From: Setomelanomma holmii | Taxonomy: Eukaryota; Ascomycota; Dothideomycetes; Pleosporales; Phaeosphaeriaceae | NCBI GenBank assembly: GCA_010015745.1 | Contig: ML978165.1 | Location: 413,784 to 477,783 of the forward strand | Direction: 5' to 3' | Length of the DNA: 64,000 nt | Shown: in pieces, positions 45,431 through 57,400 of the stretch | How positions within the stretch are numbered: the stretch's first letter is position 1 | How the letters are laid out: every line of letters begins with the position of its first letter | Translations under genes and position numbers: made by a program | Notes under the pieces: generated by a model | Seen by the model: the letters and a program-made list of their open reading frames with translations, nothing else | Told to the model about the DNA's origin: nothing | Database searches by the model: none

Positions 45431-46314
45431 TCATCCGTCGTCCTCATCTTCCATGACGAGCTCAGTCAGGTCCGCGTCCGCAGCCCAATTTATCCCACTT
45501 CCAACGATCATTGCCGAAAGGATGCCTTTCAAAGTCTTCATCCTTCGTCTCGACTCTTTCGACTCCTTCTCAACAGCACCGACTTGGTCACGCAGTCGCG
45601 GATCTTCGATATCTTTGGCCGACTGTGCTTTCATCTCCTCCGCTAGTGCAAGCATTGTTTGCGAGAGTTCTTTGTTCTTGCGATTGGCAATGATGTTGGC
45701 CTGCTGCGCTAGGCTGGATGCGCGCTGGATAGAGGTAAGTTTGGTGGTTAATGAGCCATGCAGCATCGACACAGTATCGTTCTCTGTGATTAACGGCAGA
45801 ATGCGCCTAATACTGTTAGACGAACGATACACGAACCGGGTCCCAAACATACTTTTCAGCAAATCCAGTTCGCTCGCCACCGTGTACAGCTTTCAGGACA
45901 GGGTCCATCACCAGCACATTATGGGTGATCCTGTTTCGCAGCTCATACTCTGTCTTCGCCTCCATGGCCTCGCGTTGGGCAATGATTAGCTGCTCCTGGA
46001 GCTCATCATCTGAGAGCGCTGAAACATTCGGCACGTGCTCTGTAGCTGATTAGTACTGTTAATTCAAAATCACGCGACTCGACCGTACCTGCTTGCTGTG
46101 CCTGCAAGAGATTTTGCTGCAGCTCAAGTTCGCGCAGTTGCTCAAACAGCTCCAGTGCTAGCTGCTCGTTCTCGCTAAACGCGAACGCGTCGCTGTGGTT
46201 CGTTTGTAAGAGGTCCGCATAGTCGTTTGCATTCCGCGGCTTCGTGATCGTGTCAATCATCTCGACATCATCCTTCGTCGCCATGTTGGTCGCGCGGGCC
46301 TTGGGATGGGCCAA
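45431..46314 (-). CDS. Kinetochore protein CENP-H (Fta3/Mcm16 type)
   Basis: Three exons, 46314..46089, 46039..45853 and 45806..45431, phases 1 and 2; about 262 aa. The CENP-H core is clear: YELRNRITHNVLVMDPVLKA with VHGG, then RILPLITENDTVSMLHGSLT, after a coiled-coil N-terminal half (LALELFEQLRELELQQNLLQ). The protein is part of the inner kinetochore CCAN that links centromeric chromatin to the outer kinetochore. A second in-frame Met at 46284 (MATKDDVEMID) may be the true start. It is divergent from ATG11, with about 205 bp between start codons. Confidence 0.88.
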
Positions 46315-46519
46315 AGATGCAAGTATTGATAACGCGTTGCGGATGACCGTTCACTGTGATGCAGCCTAGTGGGCCCCACGCGGGAGATCCCTGCAGCCAG
46401 GCGATCAAAGCGCCTTGGCAGGACAATATCCCCAACTCTCATGTTGGGATGCTTGAGCTTTACTGTATCTCACCTCACGACTCGGAACACTCGACCGAGC
46501 AGCGGGAGGGCCAGTCTGG
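46315..46519. promoter_or_regulatory. Short bidirectional promoter, CENP-H / ATG11
   Basis: 205 bp separates the two divergent start codons (235 bp if CENP-H starts at 46284). No named motif was recognised. Confidence 0.5.
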
Positions 46520-49500
46520 ATGTCGCTGCAGATTGCTGTGGCTCATACGGGCCAGCGTCTCGATGCGGATCCCGTAGCTTTCAGCTCAGTCGACGCACTC
46601 AAGCACTGGATAGCGCAGGCCTCTGAGATACATCCCGAGTCGCAAATATTGCTAACGCCAGGCGGCAAACATGTGAAGCTTCAGGCGCTACTGACAGAGG
46701 CAAGTGCCTCCTTCCTTCGACATTATCTGAAGTCCACTAACACTTATATTTACAGAAAGAGATCTTTGTATATAGTCGCGATCTATCGAACAACCCGCAG
46801 GCTGCCATATCATCCACGCCTCTACCAGAGCCTTTCGTACCCGACGAACCCCCAAACACGCTATCGAACAACACAGACCTGCGAGCATGGCAGTCCCTCT
46901 TCCAGGCCCGCCGAGACTGGGCCTTCAACGTCCTCGAAAAATCCCACTCCATGTCCCGAGTCGCATCCAAGTACTTCGCCGAGCAAGCGACCATAGAAAA
47001 GGGCACACAGGTCGCAGTCGGAAACCACGACTCGCACATACGTGGTCTAGAGCAGAAGTACCAAGCTGCCAAGGAGTGGTTTGACGGTGTCGAGAAGGAG
47101 ACAGGTGACAATTTGCGGCGACTTGACGCTGACTTTGGTCAGCTTGGTACTATACCAGCCAAGTTTGAGTTTGCTCAGTTTCTCGCAAAGAAAATGCGCT
47201 CCCCAGAGGCAGCACAAAAAGCACCAAAGGGAGCTGCGAGCCGAAATGCTTCTCTCCAAGAATTCCTAGATGTCGAGGCAGTGAAGAAGGCCACTGGCAC
47301 GAGCAAGCGTGTGAGGAAGTCTTTTGGCGAGCACATGACAGGCCTGAATACACAAATCGAGAAGGTCGCCGCAGACTATAACGAGCTTCTGAATGCAGTC
47401 GGCCAAAGCCAAAGTCGATCGCTCGTCGATGACTCCGAGGAAACTGTGCGCCTATACAACGAGATCGATGCAGTCGCGAAAAAGGTGGAGTCGGACTTTG
47501 AGCATGTCATGGGACTCGAGGCAAGCTCAAAGTCCGTTGCGCAAGTGTCCAAGATGGCGTTGCTGCATACCCGGAACTTTCTGCCAGCAGTCAAGGAATA
47601 CAGCATAGAGATGAGCGATCTCGTTCGAAGGTCCGTAGAGCAGAAGAATTTTGCCATACGAAATACCGTCGACAGCATGCAAGGCGTGGCACAAATCGAA
47701 TCCGTCATTGCAAACCTAATCGCGGAGCTCGATTCAGTCAACGTTCCAGAAGAAGGTGTCGCTGCGTTCGAGCTGATCTCGCTTGTTGGGCGCTTGCCAT
47801 ACATATATGGCACTCTGCTTGTTGAAGCCGTGCGAAGACGAGAATGGACCGAAAGGCTACAGAAGGATACTTCATCGCTCGCTGAAGAGATGGCAACATT
47901 CCAGGAAGAAGAAGAGCGCCGGCGGAAGAAGTGGCTAAAGCCCATCGCAGACGTTGTGAACCTTGATGCAGTGCAAGGCGGTATTGTTGGCTTTGAGATG
48001 AACGTGCAGCCTGAAAAGAACATCTGGCCTGTCGTCGGACGCGAGGACTTGAGAGAGTACCTGCAGACACTGCAGGGCCTAGAAGGCCAAGCATCGGAAG
48101 CCGAAGCTCTCAGTCAGGCTATCAAGGACCTCGATCGACCTACAAAGCAGCAGATCAAGCGTGCCAAAGCGTTCAAAATGGGCAGTGTGCACGAGCCGGC
48201 TTTTGGAAAGGGTTCTGCGCTCACGGTACGGGGCGACGACGAGGTTCGTGTGCTGAAGGAGGCCAACATGAAGCTCGAGGATGAACTCAGAGGCTCCAAG
48301 AGCCGAGTGCGACGGTTGGAGGATCTGCTGCATCGCCAAAGTCAGTCTAGTAGACTTTCGATAGGTGGACCACCGCCATCCTTTGGACTGAACAGCCCTG
48401 GCGATCCGTCCACGCCGACCCTCGAATCAGCATTTCCCAAGCCACATGATGACCTTTCGCGGCGATCATCCATCTCTTCCCGCCGGTTCTCGACAAATCA
48501 GGGGCAAGATGACAAACGTCGTTTGGTACGCCTCGAGCAGGAGTTGGCAACGGAGAAGGAGGCCCGCACCTACCTGGAGAGGGAAGCTCAGGCGCGAAGA
48601 GACGAAGACGCAGAGTCACAACGTCGATTCGAAGAGGCCATGTCCACGAAGAACAACATCATGGAAAATATGAGAGCACAACAGAAGGAATTTGCAGACG
48701 AGCGAAGGTCTCTTGAAAACGAAATACAAGCCTACAAGACCAAAATCGAAGAAGCAGAAGATGAGCTTGACCGTGTGCTCGGTAGCAGAGACAATGAGCG
48801 GACAGGGATCGACGCAAGAGTACAAGATCTCGAGAGTCAGCTCGAACGCGCACGTTCGGGGGCAGCAAACGAAAGCGCAGACGCCGGAGAACGCATTGCT
48901 TCCTTGCAGGCCAAACTGGACCAGCAAAACAAGACACGCACTCGGCAATCTGAGTCTCTCGCAGCGGCCTTCGCTCACTTGTCCCCAGAGACAAGCATTC
49001 CTGAAGAGCATACCGCACTTATTTCACAGCTCGAAGATCTTGCGGCCAGATCATACAATCATCAGAAGGAATTACAGCAAGCAGTTGCCATGGCCAAATC
49101 AGAAAATGACAACACATGGGCCCAGGCGCAAGAACAGGAAGCCGAGCTGAAGTCACAGCTTGCCGAGCACGAGAAGGAGGTCACGTCTCTTCGAGAGCAA
49201 CTCGATACTGAAAAGGCCAAGATAGTGTCTATCAACGCAGAGCTTGAAGATGAACGAAGTCACCTCCACGATCTTCGCACCAAGTTTGCAGAGGGCGAGA
49301 CCGGATCTGAAGCCTTGCGCAAGCGGGTGCAGGAAGAAGAGTCAAAGGTCGGACGGCTCAAGGTCGAACTCGCGGAGAAGAATTCACATATCAATGGCCT
49401 CGACATCGAATTGATGCGCCTCGAGAAGAAGGTGCTGAAGTACGAGGAGTTTGATTCTTCCCGTACACAACAGCGCTTGCTCCGAGCAAGAGAGTTGAGC

Positions 49501-50664
49501 CAGCGCCTATACACACAGCATGAGCGACTTGTTCGTCTGCTCGAAGCACTTGGCTTTGTCATTTCACACGACAATGGCGAGATGGTGCTTCAGCGAGCGT
49601 CGAAGCTTAGCAATAGTGCTGTTATGTCAGCTACGAATGGTGACCTGAGTCGAAGCACAACGACTTCACCTACGCCTTTGAAGCGGTTTCTCGACGATAT
49701 CGGCGACCTATCCTTCCTTCAATGGACGGAGTCAGCAAATCCAGAGGAGGAAGATCAACGATACCAAGACCTCCTTAATAAGCTGGATATGTTCAGTTTT
49801 GACACGTTCGGCGACGCGGTGACCAAGCGCATCAGGGATATGGAGTACACCGCACGAAAGTACCAGAAGGAAGCACGCGCGTACCGTGACAAATCGCATC
49901 GTTTCCAGGCTGAAGCTCACGAAAAGATCGCATACAGGTCGTTCAAAGAGGGTGATCTCGCCCTTTTCCTGCCGACTCGAAACAATGCGCATCGCCCTTG
50001 GGCAGCCTTTAACGTCGGCGCACCTCATTTCTTTCTCCGTGAACAAGATTCCCATCGCCTTCAAGGCAAGGAGTGGCTCGTCGCGCGTATCTCGAAGGTG
50101 GAAGAACGCATCGTGGATCTGTCCAAAACCCTCGACAATGGGCAGCGAGCGTCCATTGATGGTCGGTCCATTGCGTCCAGCAATGCCGTATCGTTCGAAG
50201 ATGATAATCCATTCGAGCTTTCAGACGGTTTGCGATGGTATTTGCTCGATGCTACGGAAGAGAAGCCCATGGCGCCAGGTACTCCTGGGATCAAGGGTGC
50301 AGTCACCGTCAAGAGCAGCCTCGAGACTGGCCAGGGCGAGATGCAAAAAGCCAAGAAAAAAACATCAATGGACCCAGCGACCCAGCTTGGAATATCACTT
50401 GACAGTCGACGCAGCAGCGGTACCAGCAAGAAAAGCGTACCTATCTTTGGAGGCCGACCTTCTGGCGAGGCCCTTTCACCAGGCGAGAACGCCGAATCCA
50501 AACCCAACTCGAACGCAGCCACCCGCGGCGCCAGCCCAGTAGGTGCTCACGGACCAAGCCACCTGAGGGAAACCGAAACAAGCAACAACGGCACAAGTGC
50601 AAGCAGGCTAGTAGAAGACCAAGACGGGACAAATGTGCGCAAGGACTTACTCTGGGGACCATGA
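46520..50664 (+). CDS. ATG11: Autophagy scaffold protein Atg11
   Basis: Two exons, 46520..46699 and 46756..50664, phase 0; about 1362 aa. Exon 1 starts MSLQIAVAHTGQRLDADPVA and ends KLQALLTE. Exon 2 opens KEIFVYSRDLSNNPQAAISS. The intron begins with GC (GAG|GCAAGT ... TTTACAG), a GC-AG intron. The middle is long coiled coil (about residues 560-980). The C-terminal claw domain shared with FIP200 is unmistakable: FKEGDLALFLPTRNNAHRPW, then AFNVGAPHFFLREQD and WLVARISKVEERIVDL. The protein ends RKDLLWGP. Atg11 links cargo receptors to the autophagy machinery in selective autophagy (pexophagy, mitophagy). Confidence 0.95.
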
Positions 50665-53600
50665 TGTAAATCTAGGCTCCCCACCATACTTGAACACCAT
50701 GGCTGACAGTCATACAGATGCACCGTCCACAGCCCTATCGCCAGCACACGCCACAGAAGCCATACATATCCGGTCCCTCGAATCTCAGCAATAGTGGTCT
50801 GCTACGAGCGTCGAATACGCCCTCGCCTGTAAAGAATAGAGTGGGCAGTCAGAGTGAGCAGAGTCCGACTGCGAGTCCTAGGAAAGCGCCGCCTCAGGGA
50901 ATTAGGAAGGGGAGTATTTGGGATAGCTTCTTCCAGTATGATATTACGTACCAGGGAGGGAAGGGGAAGAAGTAGGGTATATGGCGTGCTTATAGTCCTA
51001 TTCGTTTCACACGCATAGCAATTGGCGCTCAACCATATTTACGTGTTTCAAGGCATTTAGATGGACTGAAGGGTGCGGAAGCATGTCTGTAGTTGTTGAG
51101 GCTGTTATGGCTATCATGTATCGCAATACCTACCACATGTGACCTCACACCATTATTGTTCTCACACATTGTCTCATCCCTTCAAATTGGGCAAGTGAAT
51201 ACCTAAATGATCAGCATGGTGCGCATATCATTCCCTAGTCACATATTCCTTTTCTGCCGATCACTACACTATTGAACACCCGGAATCTCGGATCCCCGTC
51301 AAGTGCCACGGCATGTCCCTGATCAACAAGCTCAAGCTTCACTTATCGCTGTGCTTGTCACGCTGGGCAAGTGCTTGATCGACATCCGACTGTCACACGA
51401 TGCTTGTGTCGATCTGTCACACAATGCTGTGTGCCTGAGCAGGATACGTCATTAGTGCTGTGGCTGGGGCGATGAGCACTCATGTTCGCGCTTAGGTGTA
51501 GTGTTCTGTCGTGGCCTTTCGTTTTTCTCGTAAAAAGAAGACGATGTCGTGGTGCTGAGCTCAAGTCGCATCCCGTGGGGAAGTATAATTTGGATGTACG
51601 CGTTTGTGATACCACGATATTGGGTAGATCCAATCAATGCATGCGCTTCTTTTGGGGGCATTTGATATTCAATCTACTGTTCTTCTCAAAGCAGAGAGCG
51701 ACGTTCAGATTCATAGTTTGCGTATCTTGGATCAAGGGTAATTGTCGTATACGTAGACATATACGTTGATTGAATTGCAATGGTGTGGTTGTATGCATAT
51801 GCGGCAGTTTCGCAATAGAGGTACTAAGTCATCAGGAGAAGGTGTGATATTCCATATTGCGAGAGTTAGTCTTGGATGCTGTCGCTGACTGCAATGATAT
51901 CCTCCTGTAGGGAGCAGGTGGGTTTGAGAAGATGAGCATGCAAGCTTCTGAGCATATGCACATCTCACTAAATAGAACAAGGGAACACCTTGCCTGCTCG
52001 TTCGATACTGCGGCAGTCGAAAGACAAGCTTCCGTGATTAATGAGGCGGAGCTTAAATCTACGCCAACTGGAGTTTGCGACATGCTTCAGACAGGAAGCA
52101 TCCACAATGCCTCCCATACGACCAGACCAGGTAAGACCCGGGCTTTTCCATCACCACCATCCTCGTACATGCAGCTCCAAGCACGACATACTGTACCTTC
52201 CTTTTCCAGTCAATCCTTCCCAGACCAGCAACCGCATCACCCACCGCAGATCTGCAATCACCATAGAAATAAGGAAAGTGACAAGACATGCGGTACTTCC
52301 CTAGCGTACCACTCTGTCGGAGACGCACACACCCCACCTTCCTCAGGAACACAATACGCACCTTCCACATCACGCAGGTCCTCGAGTATCGATGCTGACC
52401 GCGATGTTCGATACATTACCTCACACTGTTCGGAGCTCATCTTCTCCTCTCAGATCAAGCGTAGGGCTTACCCTACTGCCAAATCACAAAGAAAGCTCGG
52501 CACACAAACGTTTCACTACGCTGGTGCTCGATATTGGCATTCCTCACACGCCACGCAATCGTACTACCGCGCATAGCCACGTGTCCTACTGTAAGTGAAA
52601 GTGCTCGGTGAGGCTTGAAAGCAGCCGAGCAAAGGCTTATTACGATGTTGTTACATTCCGGTTGTGCGATGACGGTGCGGGAAGTCCCTGGGGTTTGACA
52701 TGCCAAAATGACGCCGTTAGGCAATAAGCTTTGGTGAAGGATTGGCGGTGATCGGCTTGTCGAAGCTTGGTCCTGGATGTTATAATGTTTGGGTCGCGGG
52801 TAGTTCCGCGGGTGATGTGAATGGATTGCTACTTGATGCTTGATTGAAGGCAAGTGTGAGAGCGGATGGTGGTGCTTGGAGTCGTGAGTTGAGGCCAGCT
52901 TCGTGATGGCCCGGAACGCACGGCAGGCAGTGAGTATATCCGGGCGGAGCGGAACGTGTGGATGCATTATCGCATGTCTTGGCTGCATGCATCATGGCCG
53001 ATAGGCGGATAATCGCGTGGTGTGCAGGATGCAGATGCAGATGCAGTCTAGAGGGGCAAAAGTGTGTCAAGCATCACAGCACATCAATATCCGGAAAATC
53101 GGCATTAGTGTAGCGGATGAAATCACAAAGTAAATGGATCGAGCATGTGAAGATTCTGCAACAGTATTCATTTGCAATCGAAACGCTAGTTTGTGCAAAC
53201 TATTCGCACACGCCTTCGAGTCATAGTAACATCGTAGCACGCCTGTGCTTTTGCGTGCGCATGTGCGTCGAGCGTTGAGTCTCGCAGCCCGACGCCAACG
53301 CCAACGCCCTGTGCCAAGAAAAGGCCTAACGATCCATCAGGTAAAATCTGACATGGAAAATGTACATGGGAAAAGGTCGCCCTTGCTTTTCCTAGTCTTT
53401 TCCATACAACGCCGAGTGAGGCCCGAGAAATGAGAAGCGCGACAATCTCGATGATGTGAGGAGCGCACAGTAGTGGCCTTCGGATATGTATTGCTGCAAT
53501 GTAAAGGCAAGTGGGTATCCGGAAGTTGAGTGAAGAAGTCGACGTAAAGCGCACTAGGCGGTGTCGCAATGATAGATACAGTTGAAGTGAAGTAAGTGGA

Positions 53601-53825
53601 GATGTTTGCGTGTCGTGGGTTCGTTGCGTTCGTAAAGGCCTTCTTCTGCCGGGCCGAGGCATGTGGGCCGACTTTTGGAGTTGCGGAGCTTAGCGTGCCT
53701 GCGGTCTAGACTGTCGACCCACGGTCATAGCGATGCTGAACGCTATTCGAACGACACGAGCTGGACCGAGTGGGCTGTGCAGCGGCGAAAATGACGTGGC
53801 CAACAATGCCAATGTTGAGGTCTGC
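50665..53825. other. Gene-poor stretch, about 3.1 kb
   Basis: Apart from the open frame at 50718..50975, I see no supported gene. A 214-codon + frame at 51932..52576 overlaps equally plausible alternatives and resembles nothing known. Near 51390 and 51414 the string CTGTCACAC-ATGC is repeated, and near 53028-53046 there is a short (GATGCA)n run. Confidence 0.4.
50718..50975 (+). CDS. Small ORF or alternative last exon of ATG11
   Basis: An 85-codon frame starts right after a good acceptor (GTCATACAG|ATG). It is Ser/Pro-rich (SPVKNRVGSQSEQSPTASPR) and ends KGSIWDSFFQYDITYQGGKG. A WDS-type tail is reminiscent of C-termini in some fungal coiled-coil proteins. A donor at 50632 (ACAAAT|GTGCGC) in ATG11 would join it in phase 0 and replace the DLLWGP ending. 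Alternatively it is a separate small gene or a 3' UTR exon. Confidence 0.3.
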   Translation: MHRPQPYRQHTPQKPYISGPSNLSNSGLLRASNTPSPVKNRVGSQSEQSPTASPRKAPPQGIRKGSIWDSFFQYDITYQGGKGKK

Positions 53826-54431
53826 TCATCTCGTGAACATGCCAGTGAAGCGCTGCTTAGTCCGCTTTCGCATGCGCGAGAGCACATTGACCTTGTAGGG
53901 CTCAGCTGACATCGAGGCGTGACGGAGGCTGCCGTGGTCGTTGCTGGATGTGTCGCTGGGACTTGCGATGCTGGTGCCCTCGTCGTCGTCCTTTTGTGAG
54001 ATGGGATAAGGCGACACAGGAGAGTCGTTTGTGAAGAAGTAGGCGTCCAAGCGATCGTTCATTGCGCGGTTCTTCTCTGAAGCGGCAATGACCAAGCTGC
54101 TCTTGCTGCCAACACTGGTGGCACTGTCGGTTCGGGTGACTTCGTCGAGACGAATGTCACGGCGAGCTGCGTTCAGCGATGTGGAGTGGGCACGCGCAAG
54201 CCCTGACAGAGAGCCAACTGGAGGTGCTGGACCATCACCGATGAGTCGGTACTCGAACTCGGAGACGTGGCCCTGGCAGTATGGGCAGAAGTCACACTTG
54301 ACTTCCCAACCAGAAATGCCCAGCTTCTTGCCGCAGGTCGAGAGGTTGCTAGACGGGCTGCAGGGACGGACGAGATGGTACCAGCGGTGCTGGCATGGGA
54401 GCACAGTTACGCACAGTTCGGCGACACACAT
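53826..54431 (-). CDS. Fungal hypothetical protein with Cys/His-rich N-terminus
   Basis: A single exon of 201 aa. The first 60 residues hold a possible zinc-binding arrangement (MCVAELCVTVLPCQHRWYHL, then RPCSPSSNLSTCGKKLG and VKCDFCPYCQGHVSEFEYRL), like a degenerate RING. The remainder is Ser/Asp-rich, with repeated phosphorylation-type sites, and has a basic end (RMRKRTKQRFTGMFTR). I do not know its function. The N-terminal Met sits directly before the Cys motif, so an upstream exon is possible. Confidence 0.6.
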   Translation of the reverse strand: MCVAELCVTVLPCQHRWYHLVRPCSPSSNLSTCGKKLGISGWEVKCDFCPYCQGHVSEFEYRLIGDGPAPPVGSLSGLARAHSTSLNAARRDIRLDEVTRTDSATSVGSKSSLVIAASEKNRAMNDRLDAYFFTNDSPVSPYPISQKDDDEGTSIASPSDTSSNDHGSLRHASMSAEPYKVNVLSRMRKRTKQRFTGMFTR

Positions 54432-57400
54432 GGTGACGATGTGTTCAAGTGAGATCGAGGTAGATTCGTTTGCGGGGTATCCTGCCTGGATGCAGGGTGA
54501 AGTATTTGAGAGACGTCGTGGTGGAAGACGTGGTGCCGGCAGAGTCGACCAGGGGTGCTGTCACGAGACAACGGCGGGTGGCGATCTGGGATAAACGCTA
54601 GTCGCCACACTGGGGTTAGGCGGCGATGTTGATTTGAGTGTCGTGCAGATGGAGATTGATTGTTGATGGCAATTATCTCCAGAAAGTGGTGGGTGAATGA
54701 TGGTTTAAATGTAGTATGGACGTAATATGAAGATAGACGTTGAGGTGACGCCGTGTGCCAAGATGTGGACGCTGATAGGCTGGAAACTCAGGATCGCCCC
54801 TGCCTTCTTTCACGGCAGCGGGGAAATGGGATGCAAGAACACTTCGCAGCAGATGTTGGCGTAAGCCGTGGAACTCGGAGGACCAAATGCGGGCGGAATA
54901 GTCTCTTGATAAGTTGCTGCGCCCAGGTCGGAAGCCGATGGAAGGATGACGATTGGCGACCGAAGTTGGCGGCTTGGTCAAGGTTGGCTTACCAAAGGCT
55001 CGCGACAGCGTGATAGGCAGACAACAGTCTTGAGTCAACGCCGGCCAACGCTGACGATGAAGGGTAATGTTGGATAATGATGCGAGTGATGGTGAGGTCA
55101 GTCTTATCTAGCTGGCGCTCGAAGGTGTAAGGGTGGTGTATCGTATGACAAGAGTCGTGCGTTGGTCGCAGTCGGGGCACGACATGTCCTTATTTAATGC
55201 GACCACTGTGCTGGGCAGCGGAGGGGGCCAGGCTTTGACAAGGGGAGGGATGTCTAGCGCTGGTGGTAGATTTGTGAGCAGCGACCAACGTCGCCCAGGA
55301 GGCTACGCTGCACTCGCTCTGAACGCGGCCTAGTTTACACTCCTTCATCAGCAACCCGGCGCGGAACCGGGACGACGCACGCGGAGTTTACGCTAACGGC
55401 GCACCAAAAGCTGGTTTAACAAGCCCCTGAGCCGATCGTGCCAGCACATTGGAATCGTACGGGCTCTTTCACGGTAAAAATGTCAATCAAACACGACCGT
55501 CTCACCGCTCCCGGTTATCAGTGTGCTCCGTTCGCTGCTCGAAGCCGTTGTGAGACTCATGGGCAAGCGGCGTGCCCAACGTGCATCTGTCATTGGCACC
55601 CGCCGGCCCTGTCTCAGGCGACGACGTCGTCACCGTTGTGTGCTTTTTGCGGCGCCCCTGTGCGACCATCAAAAATCTTCCTGACACAGCGGCTGCGCTC
55701 AGACTGTCCAGTAGGGGCAATCAGCAGACAGACCAGGGTCGCTGTTTTGCCAAAAGGGAATTGGTCATCATGAGTGACATTGGGGATCAACACCACCAAC
55801 ACTTCGCGCTTTACCATGACAGAAATTCACTCAAATCGATGTGGAGCTGCGCCTCGCGTGGTTCATTGTGGGAGCGGGGAAGCTGTCGAGTACCGTCGAG
55901 GAGACAAAGCTAGCGCTTCCGAGGCCAAGACCTGTGCTTGTCTGATGCGCCTGAGTGATGTTCCCTGGATCTTGCGACGAAACGCTGCAATGACAATGCA
56001 ACAGATTGCTTTTGCCCTGCTTCCTGGATAACAACGTGGTCAATATGGACCGCCGATATCGACCGCGGTAGCGAGCGGACAGGTCGACAGTACCAGGTCG
56101 AGACGCCGCGGAATGTTCCAAGGTTTGCTGATCACCTAACGCGACAGGATTAGCCGGTAAAGGCTTCATATTTGAATGAAGTCATGTCTCGTGGCCTCAC
56201 CACCAAAACTTCATCATGGGATCACAGTCACGATAATACCGCAGACGATCTCTCTGATGCGCCGCATGCCACTTGAAACCACTCAGAACATCCCCTAGCA
56301 CACCTGCCCTTTCGCATCCCACTCCGCAGCCCAACGGCAGCCAGTCGAAGAAGCAAGATTCCCGAAGCACGGCACTTATCTGATCTCACCACAGCACGGA
56401 CGTTCACACCACGCATTGCTGGGATGTGGCTTGTGTGTTTCGCGCGGCGCTGCCTAGAGGTATGCCTCTGCAGCTACACATGCGGCTGGCTGTCAAACTG
56501 CTCTATCACAGGCTACACTCATGCAGAAGGTGCGAGTCGGCAAGCCGGAGTATAGCGCCGCGGGTACATCAGATAACTCCCGTCCCGTGGCCCAAGCTGG
56601 GCGCTGATGTGGCCTTAAACCCACTCTTCCGTATCCCAGTGCTCACGGACGTGCAAATCTGCAAACATCCAAATTAATTCAGGCATGAACGATGAGGACG
56701 CACGCCATTTCGAAAAGGTGGAAACGTGGACTTACTCGCGCGCAACCCAGCAGCCAGGGATTACCGGAAGACCCTGGTCGTATTGCAGCACTTTGCACTG
56801 CCCCAACGCCTTCAAAAGTTGGCGCGAATGAAATCGCTCCGCTAGCTTGGCGCCGAGCGCTTGGCGGCATGACCCGCTCACACATCCGTTGACCACCCAT
56901 CAGGACATCGCCAACGTCACGCGGCTTCATTCATCAAAGAGCGCACCTCTGCGCCATTTCTGACGACCAGCAGAACAATGAGACAAGAAGCCGGCCAAGG
57001 ACGCTTCGCTACGGAAGGCATATCTTGTCCCTACGGCACTGCCACTGTCCCCTTGTTAGTCAACCGCCCAGACTCAGTGTAACTCTCCCAGGCCCAGCAA
57101 GACATTCACAGTCCCGAAGCTGTGGTACCAACACCCTCACGCGTTCAACTTTGGCCCTGTGTTGCCAACTATCCAGATGCTAGTGGTCCCGAGATACGTT
57201 ATACTGGAGCCAGCAAAGCGACGTCTGCCACGCGATATATTCAGTGTGAGTTTCACGTCAAACGGCGTCGAACCGTCGTGATGGAAGTCCTCCAAAGTCC
57301 CTCGAGACGTGACCCACCGTACCGGAACATGCAGAGCGTGAGCCCCGCATGTATGGCAAGCGTGAATAAGACTGACCAGAGCAGGGGCGCCGGGCTTGGC

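Noticed and set aside
51932..52576. 214-codon + strand frame
   Set aside because: Low-complexity His/Ser/Thr composition, equally long alternatives in other frames, no family resemblance and no splice support.
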